A stretch of 41,059 bases of DNA from Prochloraceae cyanobacterium (lineage in GTDB: Bacteria; Cyanobacteriota; Cyanobacteriia; Cyanobacteriales; JASJDA01): contig JASJDA010000042.1 of assembly GCA_030065755.1 (NCBI GenBank), positions 1 through 41,059 of the forward strand, written 5' to 3'. Below the pieces are notes generated by a model. That model did no database searches and was not told where the DNA came from. It worked only from the letters and a program-made list of their open reading frames with translations. Positions within the stretch are counted from its first letter, which is position 1. Each line of letters opens with the position of its first letter. Below, in pieces: positions 31,794 through 38,528 of the stretch. A program made the translations under genes and the position numbers.

Positions 31794-32207
31794 GAAGTGC
31801 GCTCGGGCACACTCTTCTATTTACGACTAAAGAGAATAAAATAGATTTCTGAAGGGGTAAAAAATGGAAATTGAACTATCTACTAATGAGGAGCTTGCCG
31901 TTGGTTTAAATCTGTAAAATTATATTGAGTTTTAGCTGCAATTGCTCCTGAAAAGAGCGAGCAAATTCGATTTATATTTCACTTTCATTTTCCAATAAAA
32001 TCTCGGCATCGAGCGCTAATTCATCAATAATTTAACAAAAAGAGAAACTTTTTGCGTAAAAACCGTGCAGGTGGCGATCTTATCGTCATAATTTAAGGTT
32101 TTTCACCACTTATGTCCTAATTTTTGTTGCAGAGACGGTTGGCGGTAAAAAAATAGAGTTATTAATAAAGTAGTCCTAGCTCGAATTGCTTGAGAAGGAT
32201 TTTAGCG
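31794..32207. other. Intergenic region between the truncated subtilase and the TPR-CHAT gene
   Basis: No recognisable gene. A short plus-strand frame at 31864-31917 (17 residues, MEIELSTNEELAVGLNL) has GAAGGGG eight bases upstream of its ATG, so it may be translated or be the remnant of a broken gene. The rest is AT-rich. AAGGA sits nine bases before the TPR-CHAT ATG at 32208. Confidence 0.35.
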
Positions 32208-34520
32208 ATGCGTTCTCGTTATTTATTTCTCAGTCTGCTCGTGGCAACTTCATTCGCTACATTAGTTGCTGTGAATCCACAGAAGTACAGTTTAGAAATG
32301 CCCGAGGCAGTGGCACAAGTCGCTACAAAAGTAGAGAGTAAGAAGGCGGAAGCAGACCGACTTTTACAACAAGGAATTCAACACTATCGAGTTTCTCAAT
32401 ATCAAGAAGCACTGCGCTCTTGGCAAAGGTCACTTGCTATCTATAGAGATATAGGCGATCGTTCCGGTGAAGGCACTACCCTCAACAATATAGGAGCAGT
32501 TTACGATAATCTCGGTCAATATAGCCAGGCCCTCAATTACTACCAGCAAGCTTTAGCTATCAGCAAAGACATAGGCGATCGTTCCGGTGAAGGCACTACC
32601 CTCAACAATATAGGAGCAGTTTACCGTCATCTCGGTCAATATAGCCAGGCCCTCAATTACTACCAGCAAGCTTTAGCTATCAGGAAAGACATAGGCGATC
32701 GTTCCGGTGAAGGCACTACCCTCAACAATATAGGGCTAGTTTACGATAATCTCGGTCAATATAGCCAGGCCCTCAATTACTACCAGCAAGCTTTAGCTAT
32801 CAGCAAAGACATAGGCGATCGTTCTGGTGAAGGCATTACTTTCAGCAATATTGGTTACTTACTAAAGCAACAGAAGCAACCAGAGTTAGCTATTGTCTTC
32901 TACAAGCAATCGGTAAATATCACTGAAGAAATTCGGACGGGTATCCGCAGACTGCCACGAGAATTACAGCTTTCCTACACAAAAACTGTTGAAAATACTT
33001 ACCGACGGTTAGCAGATCTACTGCTTTCTCAAGGACGAGTTTTAGAAGCACAACAAGTATTGGAACTGCTGAAAATCCAAGAATTGCGGGAATATACTCG
33101 CAATAGCAGAATCGGGACCAAACTGACCGAAGTGGTCTTGCTGCCTAAAGAAAAAGAAATTGTCGATTTCTATGGCAGTTTGATCGTCTTCGGTCAAAAA
33201 CTAAGCCAGTGCGAACAAACTCGATGTCAACAACGCACTCAACTTCGCAAGGAACGCGATCGACTCAAAAGAGAGTACGATCGAGCTATTGTAAGTTTAA
33301 AAAAAGAAATCCGTGCTCGTCGAGCTAGAGATGATGTCTTTTTAGATCCAAAAAACCTCAGTGGTACAGCTAAAAAAATTATCCAAGCCCAACCTGGGAC
33401 GGTTTTGATTTATCCCTTCGTACTCGAAGATAAACTCTGGTTGCTGTGGGCTGCTCCAGGTAAACTGGTCAGCAAGCGGGAAATAGCAGGGGTAGGACAG
33501 AAACAACTAACAGAAAAGGTCGTAAAATTTCGGCAAATGCTACAAGACCGCAATTCGGATCTTAAAGAACTGCAAAGGGTGAGCCAACAACTTTATCAAT
33601 GGCTGATCGCGCCGATCGAAGATGAACTTCTTGCCAGTTCGCTCCAGCATTTAGTTTTTTCCCTCGATCGCGCCAGTCGCTACATCCCGATGGCTGCTTT
33701 ATTTGATGGCGAAAAATATCTGATTGAAAAATATACCGTAACGACTATTCTCTCAGCCGAGTTAACCGATACCGAATCTCGTTTACCTTCAGGTACTGAA
33801 AAAGTTAATGTATTAGCATTAGGAACTTCCGAGCCCATAGATGGTTTTAATGCTTTACCCCATGTCGTCAGAGAAATCGATGCTATTGTCCTGCTTCAAG
33901 ATCCAAAAGATCGCAAAGGTATTTATCCTGGGATTCAATTTCTCAACAGTGAGTTTGATTTTACAACTATGCGGGACCATCTCGAAGGTCGTCAAATTTT
34001 GCACGTTGCCACTCATGGCAAATTCGTTCCTGGCAGCCAGGAAAACTCCTATATTCTCATGGGTGACGGCGAGAAATTACCTATTTCCGAAATTAAAGTA
34101 CTAGAAAATTATCTCGATGACGTTCACATAGTCGTTCTCTCTGCTTGTGAGACGGCGTTAGGAGGAACGGACAATGAAGGCATAGAAATCCCTGGGATTA
34201 GTTCCTATTTCTTAGGAGAAGGCAAAGCGAAAACGACGATCGCTTCTTTATGGCAAGTGGACGATCTCAGTACCAGTTTGTTGATGGAGAGATTGTATCA
34301 CTATCTGGCTAGTAATAGTGGCGAACATCCAATGACTAAAGCTGAAGCGCTGCGTCAAGCACAATTGAGCCTGTTAGAAGATCGACAACTCGATTCTCGC
34401 TCGGACAACGATCGAGGCGGGATTGTTTCAGAAGCAGTTGCAGAACAGCAACTCTCTAGAAGGAGTTTAGCTCATCCTTACTACTGGGCCCCCTTTATTT
34501 TGATTGGCAACGGTTTGTGA
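32208..34520 (+). CDS. Exported TPR-CHAT protease-like protein
   Basis: A 770-residue protein. Residues about 1-24 (MRSRYLFLSLLVATSFATLVA) form a signal peptide. Residues about 40-230 are TPR repeats of 40 residues; three central copies (from residue 82) are almost identical at DNA level. A helical linker leads to the CHAT domain (about 480-770) with H603 in HVATHGKF and C647 in VLSACETALGG, the usual catalytic pair. The end (HPYYWAPFILIGNG) is the standard CHAT finish, so it is complete. CHAT proteases cut specific partners, with TPRs as the protein-binding part. The ATG at 32208 has AAGGA upstream; a TTG at 32190 is less likely. Confidence 0.87.
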   Translation: MRSRYLFLSLLVATSFATLVAVNPQKYSLEMPEAVAQVATKVESKKAEADRLLQQGIQHYRVSQYQEALRSWQRSLAIYRDIGDRSGEGTTLNNIGAVYDNLGQYSQALNYYQQALAISKDIGDRSGEGTTLNNIGAVYRHLGQYSQALNYYQQALAIRKDIGDRSGEGTTLNNIGLVYDNLGQYSQALNYYQQALAISKDIGDRSGEGITFSNIGYLLKQQKQPELAIVFYKQSVNITEEIRTGIRRLPRELQLSYTKTVENTYRRLADLLLSQGRVLEAQQVLELLKIQELREYTRNSRIGTKLTEVVLLPKEKEIVDFYGSLIVFGQKLSQCEQTRCQQRTQLRKERDRLKREYDRAIVSLKKEIRARRARDDVFLDPKNLSGTAKKIIQAQPGTVLIYPFVLEDKLWLLWAAPGKLVSKREIAGVGQKQLTEKVVKFRQMLQDRNSDLKELQRVSQQLYQWLIAPIEDELLASSLQHLVFSLDRASRYIPMAALFDGEKYLIEKYTVTTILSAELTDTESRLPSGTEKVNVLALGTSEPIDGFNALPHVVREIDAIVLLQDPKDRKGIYPGIQFLNSEFDFTTMRDHLEGRQILHVATHGKFVPGSQENSYILMGDGEKLPISEIKVLENYLDDVHIVVLSACETALGGTDNEGIEIPGISSYFLGEGKAKTTIASLWQVDDLSTSLLMERLYHYLASNSGEHPMTKAEALRQAQLSLLEDRQLDSRSDNDRGGIVSEAVAEQQLSRRSLAHPYYWAPFILIGNGL
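32451..32810 (+). repeat. Three near-identical 120-bp tandem TPR units
   Basis: Copies start at 32451, 32571 and 32691, and a diverged fourth begins at 32811. Copy 1 differs from copy 2 at four bases and from copy 3 at three. The period equals 40 codons. Such low divergence, including at silent positions, points to recent duplication or gene conversion. Confidence 0.85.
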
Positions 34521-34644
34521 TCCAAGTCTTTTGGAGTAGTTCCCTTGAAAAAAGTCAAATGTAGCAAAATTTTGTTAAATTATCGACTTAGCTAACTGCC
34601 AATTCAGTTAATCTATAAATAGATAAGTCTAATACTAATTCCTA
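34521..34644. other. Spacer between the TPR-CHAT gene and the structured RNA
   Basis: AT-rich DNA with no gene and no clear terminator. If the following block is an IscB-type omega RNA, the guide would come from its last 15-20 bases, just before GTGA at 34645. Confidence 0.3.
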
Positions 34645-35220
34645 GTGAAGTACCCGCGACTTGCGGCTAGCGCCTTAGTCTGGGCTTCCTGTTTCCCACC
34701 GATGCCTCCAACAGTACAAGACTATTCTTGGTCTTACTCAGCGTCCAGTGGTTTTACTCGCATAAGCGGTACTAACACTTCTTTACGATTTAGTCGTTAC
34801 CCAGGCAGACTCCCTGCTTCCCAAGGAGTATATCTTTTTACTTACAAGACTCTTGTTTTTACCACTGCAAGGCTACGCTACTCACCTCGCGAGTCTTGAT
34901 TATCCTGCTAATAACAGGGTAGTGGTCTCTAGGGTTTATAGGTTGGAGAGTTCGCTGACCAAGGCTACATCTCTTCATTTCTCGCTCTATCTTAGCTATG
35001 TATTCTACAAGACTTTTGTTTTGATTTCAAGGCTAGCTCGCTCTCATCCCCTAACTGCGTTCTTTGTTAGGGGACTTACCAAAAACCTAGTCAAAGCTAT
35101 CTATTTTGAGTGGTAAGTCAAGTCCTAGTTCTCTTGGACTCCGTTATTGGTAAGCGTTAAAGTTCTTACCTTGAGGTAGGTGGCCAGCTCCAAGCTCTAA
35201 AAGTAGCGCTGCTAATCATA
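34645..35220 (+). ncRNA. Candidate structured RNA resembling an IscB omega RNA (HEARO), no linked nuclease
   Basis: There is no credible protein here: frames are short and mutually contradictory. The DNA is rich in perfect stems: CAAGACTC (34845-34852) with GAGTCTTG (34891-34898); CCCCTAAC (35048-35055) with GTTAGGGG (35066-35073); ACTTACC (35074-35080) with GGTAAGT (35112-35118); GGTAAG (35149-35154) with CTTACC (35165-35170). TACAAGACT occurs at 34715, 34843 and 35006. The block opens right after GTGA (34645-34648), the junction reported for HEARO elements. A HEARO RNA normally precedes an iscB gene, but none is present downstream. Family assignment is from memory of the element type, not a covariance search. 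Confidence 0.45.
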
Positions 35221-35320
35221 TTAGATATAGTTTAAAACTCTCAACAGCGTAAGGATTTTTAAAGCATTAGTTTTAGCTTTTGGTGCAAGAGCCATTGATA
35301 AGAAAGTTATTTTTATGTAG
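35221..35320. other. Spacer between the structured RNA and the IS-end-like hairpin
   Basis: About 100 bases with no recognisable coding content. This is where an iscB gene would stand in an intact element; only a 30-residue unrecognised frame crosses it. Confidence 0.3.
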
Positions 35321-35325
35321 GAGGA

Positions 35326-35365
35326 GGCGTTTCCTCTCGCGGTTAAAAGTGAGAGTCTCTACGCC
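35326..35365 (+). mobile_element. IS200/IS605-like end hairpin immediately upstream of a gene
   Basis: GGCGT (35326-35330) pairs with ACGCC (35361-35365), and inside it CTCTCGC (35334-35340) pairs with GTGAGAG (35349-35355, one G-U) over an 8-base loop. A subterminal hairpin with TCTCTACGCC after it looks like an IS200/IS605-type end. It stops eight bases before the ATG of the next gene, which has no ribosome binding site of its own. Confidence 0.4.
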
Positions 35366-35373
35366 GAAAAAAA

Positions 35374-36126
35374 ATGAACATAGGTCGTAAGTTGTCTGTT
35401 CTATTGACGTTGACAGTTGCTATAACTTTGGGTGTTACTGCTGCAACAGTAATCAAACCATTAACTGCTCAAACCAGACAACAACCGAATACAATTGAGG
35501 AAAAATTAGCCCCAACAGAGCGATCGCGAGGACTAGAGAATTTAGTCTTAGTGCCAAAATTAGTAGCTTTCGGACGAAAACATAACTCCCCCTTAGCTCT
35601 AGTAACAGCCGCCCAAATTTTACTAGAAACGCCGCTCGAGCAACTGGAAGTAGAAAAAACTGAAGAAGAACCATTACCAGGAGACCCTCCTCATCAAACT
35701 CAGGTGACGAAAAGAAAAGAAAGTATTCAAATCTACGATCCTAAAGTTCTTTTGGCAGAAGCAAGAACGATGGCAGGAGAAGATCGCAATATTTTAGGAG
35801 CGATCTCACAGCTCGAAAAACGCGGAGCAACTAGAGGAGCTATTCCTCCCTATCAATATTATGTAGGTCCAGTTTCAGCTTACAGTAGCCTAACATTTAG
35901 TATTGTATTTGAACGTAACCAAGTTGCTTATGTTTATGTAATCGGAGATGGAGATACCGACCTCGATTGTTTTGTTTACGATCTAAACGGGAATTTAATT
36001 ACTTCGGATACAAGTTTTGCAGATGTCTGTGAGTTAGCTTGGATACCTTATCGCACAGTCGAGTTTGACATTGTCATTAAAAATTACGGTTCGGTTTATA
36101 ACGAATTTGTCTTGACAACAAATTAA
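35374..36126 (+). CDS. Exported protein with a C-terminal PPC-like beta domain
   Basis: A 250-residue protein. Residues about 1-33 (RKLSVLLTLTVAITLGVTAATV...LTAQT) are a signal peptide. The middle (about 50-160) is helical and charged with no known motif. The last 90 residues (YYVGPVSAYSSLTFSIVFERNQ, then YVYVIGDGDTDLDCFVYDLNGN and FDIVIKNYGSVYNEFVLTT) resemble the bacterial pre-peptidase C-terminal beta-sandwich, which often accompanies secreted proteases. It is placed just before a caspase-like gene and may be an accessory or substrate of it. An IS-end-like hairpin lies eight bases upstream and another starts four bases after the stop. The start lacks a ribosome binding site. Confidence 0.7.
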   Translation: MNIGRKLSVLLTLTVAITLGVTAATVIKPLTAQTRQQPNTIEEKLAPTERSRGLENLVLVPKLVAFGRKHNSPLALVTAAQILLETPLEQLEVEKTEEEPLPGDPPHQTQVTKRKESIQIYDPKVLLAEARTMAGEDRNILGAISQLEKRGATRGAIPPYQYYVGPVSAYSSLTFSIVFERNQVAYVYVIGDGDTDLDCFVYDLNGNLITSDTSFADVCELAWIPYRTVEFDIVIKNYGSVYNEFVLTTN

Positions 36127-36130
36127 ACAC

Positions 36131-36176
36131 ATTGACATCCTCCCACGAGGGAGCCGTGGGTCTTCTCGCGGGAAGA
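36131..36176 (-). mobile_element. IS200/IS605-type right-end remnant
   Basis: On the minus strand this reads GGGAGGATGTCAA at its terminus, the common right-end signature of cyanobacterial IS200/IS605 elements (TTGACATCCTCCC on the plus strand). CCCACG (36142-36147) pairs with CGTGGG (36155-36160), and TCTTC (36161-36165) pairs with GAAGA (36172-36176). No transposase or tnpB is attached. Confidence 0.55.
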
Positions 36177-36233
36177 AGATAAATTTTGTCTCAAAGAGTT
36201 CATGCCGTTTCCTTGATTTTTGAACAACTGAAA

Positions 36234-38525
36234 ATGCCTAATATCAAGCGCCGTCATTTTTTACAATTTGCTAGTTCTGTTTTAGCAACGATCGGTTTAA
36301 GTCAAATCGACCTGCAGCGACAGGCACTCCGTTACGCTAAAGTACTCGCCCAAAATACAGAGCGAAAATTAGCTTTGTTAGTGGGTATTAATGGTTATCG
36401 TAATTATCCCTTGTCTGGATGTATCAACGATGTTTATCTACAGCGAGAATTGTTGATTCATCGCTTTGGTTTTAATCCAAAAGATATTCTTTTAGTCACC
36501 GATGAAGATAAAAGCGAGATCTCGCCAACCCGTGCCGGAATTCTGCAAGCTTTTGAAGAACATCTCATTAAGCAAGCCAAGCCTGGTGATGTAGTAGTTT
36601 ATCATTTCTCTGGTCACGGGGCGCAAGTGGTAGATCCCGAAAGCGGCTTTGCCGACCAACGCAACAGTACTTTCGTGCCGCTCGACAGCTCTTTTGAACA
36701 AATACGGGGACAATTGCAAGTATCGGATATTATGGGGGCGACCCTGTTTTTGTTAATGTCAGCCCTGAAGACAGAAAACGTAACTGTAGTGTTAGATAGC
36801 TGTCATTCTGGCGGTGGCAAACGAGGAAACCTAATTATTCGCTCCCTAGAACGCTTTTATACAGGCAAAACGATTTATCCTTCAGGGCAAGAGCGCAGTT
36901 ATCAACAAGAATGGTTATCTCGTCTTAATATGTCGCGAGAAGACTTTATCAGAAAGCGACAAAAGGTAGCCAAAGGGGTAGTAATTGCTGCTACTAGACG
37001 GGATCAATTAGCTGCGGACTTGCCATTTTATAATTTTTATGCTGGCGCTTTTACCTACGCCCTGACTCAATATCTCTGGCAAGAAACACAAAATCGAGGA
37101 GTAGGTAATGTAATGGCTAATGTGGCTCGAATTACTACCCGCATCTCCACCACCCAGCAAATTCCCGAATTTGAAGCGAAACAAGAAAGCGATCGCGCTA
37201 AACCTAGTTATTTTTTAAGCAAACAAGTGCCTCCAGCCGAAGGAGTGATTCAAAAAGTTAACGGCGAGCGAGTTGAATTTTGGCTGGCGGGGATAGAACC
37301 AGAAGATTTTGAAGTCTTCGCTCGCGGTAAAGGAGCAATATTTACAATTTTGGCTCGCAACGGTCAAAAATTGGGAGCAATGCAATTAGAATCTTTGAAA
37401 GGTTTGGAAGGTTTTGGCAAAATTATCGCAGTCGAACCATCCCAATCTATTCGATCGGGTTCTCTTTTACAAGAAGAAATCAGAGCTATTCCCAAAGACT
37501 TTTCTTTGCGTTTGGGGTTAGACGACTCTTTAGGATACCAAACCGATCGAATCAGAACGAGGCTGCGATCGCTGCAACAATTAGAAACTTTACCCCTAGC
37601 TCGGGGCGAAGTAGATTATATACTCGGTCGCATGACAGAGTCTATCTACCGAGAAATAGCTGCAACCAACCGCGAACCAATTCCAAAAGTAGGAAGTTTG
37701 GGTTTGTACAGTCAGGGACGCGATCTAATTCCAGGTTCTTTTGGCGTTCCAGGAGAAAACTTGACACGAGCGATCGCACGTTTGCAGCCTAAATTCCGTT
37801 CTCTGTTAGCTGCCCGACTCATTAAGCTTACTCTCAATGCAGATACATCTAAATTAGCTGTTTCAGCCTCGATGAAGATTCTCGGCGCACAAGAAGAAGT
37901 AGTTGCCTCTAAATTTACTCCTCGCGCTCTCAGAAATATCGACAGAGAAGAAGGCGATCGCCCGACACCTGAAGTTTCTCCCGTCAGGATAAAAACTGAA
38001 GCAGGTATTCCTTTACTTCCCCTGAGAACCAGGGTTCAATTTCAAGTTAAAAACTCAGAAGATCGCGATCTTTATGTCACCGTTTTAGTTATCGATGCTG
38101 GAGGCGAAATAGCAATAGTCTTCCCAAATACTTGGACAGCAACAACTGAAGCAGCACTAATTAGAGCTGGAGAAACTAAATCTATTCCCGAAGTCGGTAT
38201 AGATCCGTTTCGTTTGGTGGTGAGCGAACCTTTAGGCATGGTGGAAGTCTTGATTTTAGCTAGCATTTCACCACTTCGCAGCGCCCTTAAAACTTTACAA
38301 TCTTTTGCCGCGCGCAGAGGTTTATCTAGAAGACCCTTTGGTTTAGACGATCGCGAGCAAACTACTTTAGTCAACAATCTGGTCGGGGATTTAGATCGTG
38401 TCAGTCGCACTGGTACTCGCAGAACTCGTCTTCAAGCCGAGTTCGATCCTACCGTTAGAGCGATCGACACCACCCAAATAGCTGCCATGTCAATTACGTT
38501 TCGCTCTATTGAGGAGGTGTTATAG
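36234..38525 (+). CDS. Tat-signal caspase-like (C14, orthocaspase) protein with DUF4384-like tail
   Basis: A 763-residue protein. The start MPNIKRRHFLQFASSVLATIGL has the KRRxFLxF form of a Tat signal. The caspase domain (about residues 40-330) carries H128 in HFSGHGAQV and C190 in LDSCHSGGG, the catalytic pair; the opening KLALLVGINGYRNYPLSGCINDV matches the p20 start. The region about 560-690 (RTRVQFQVKNSEDRDLYVTVLVIDAGGEIAIVFPN) is a DUF4384-like beta domain. Caspase homologues of this type cut after Arg or Lys. The ATG at 36234 is preferred; an in-frame TTG at 36186 adds a meaningless leader. The next gene starts three bases after the stop, so they form an operon. Confidence 0.88.
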   Translation: MPNIKRRHFLQFASSVLATIGLSQIDLQRQALRYAKVLAQNTERKLALLVGINGYRNYPLSGCINDVYLQRELLIHRFGFNPKDILLVTDEDKSEISPTRAGILQAFEEHLIKQAKPGDVVVYHFSGHGAQVVDPESGFADQRNSTFVPLDSSFEQIRGQLQVSDIMGATLFLLMSALKTENVTVVLDSCHSGGGKRGNLIIRSLERFYTGKTIYPSGQERSYQQEWLSRLNMSREDFIRKRQKVAKGVVIAATRRDQLAADLPFYNFYAGAFTYALTQYLWQETQNRGVGNVMANVARITTRISTTQQIPEFEAKQESDRAKPSYFLSKQVPPAEGVIQKVNGERVEFWLAGIEPEDFEVFARGKGAIFTILARNGQKLGAMQLESLKGLEGFGKIIAVEPSQSIRSGSLLQEEIRAIPKDFSLRLGLDDSLGYQTDRIRTRLRSLQQLETLPLARGEVDYILGRMTESIYREIAATNREPIPKVGSLGLYSQGRDLIPGSFGVPGENLTRAIARLQPKFRSLLAARLIKLTLNADTSKLAVSASMKILGAQEEVVASKFTPRALRNIDREEGDRPTPEVSPVRIKTEAGIPLLPLRTRVQFQVKNSEDRDLYVTVLVIDAGGEIAIVFPNTWTATTEAALIRAGETKSIPEVGIDPFRLVVSEPLGMVEVLILASISPLRSALKTLQSFAARRGLSRRPFGLDDREQTTLVNNLVGDLDRVSRTGTRRTRLQAEFDPTVRAIDTTQIAAMSITFRSIEEVL

Positions 38526-38528
38526 AAA

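Noticed and set aside
32208-34520. TPR-CHAT protein as part of a type III-E CRISPR (Craspase) system
   Set aside because: There is no gRAMP (Cas7-11) gene or CRISPR array in the window. The protein has a signal peptide and the general cyanobacterial TPR-CHAT layout.
34645-35116. Two overlapping plus-strand frames of 84 and 87 codons
   Set aside because: They start at GTG or in the middle of stems, have Ser/Tyr/Arg-heavy translations typical of structured RNA read as protein, and contradict each other in frame. The stems and repeats explain the DNA better.
34645-35220. Group II intron, tmRNA or RNase P as explanations of the structured block
   Set aside because: There is no domain V-like hairpin, no reverse transcriptase, no tag-coding frame and no tRNA-like ends that I can see.
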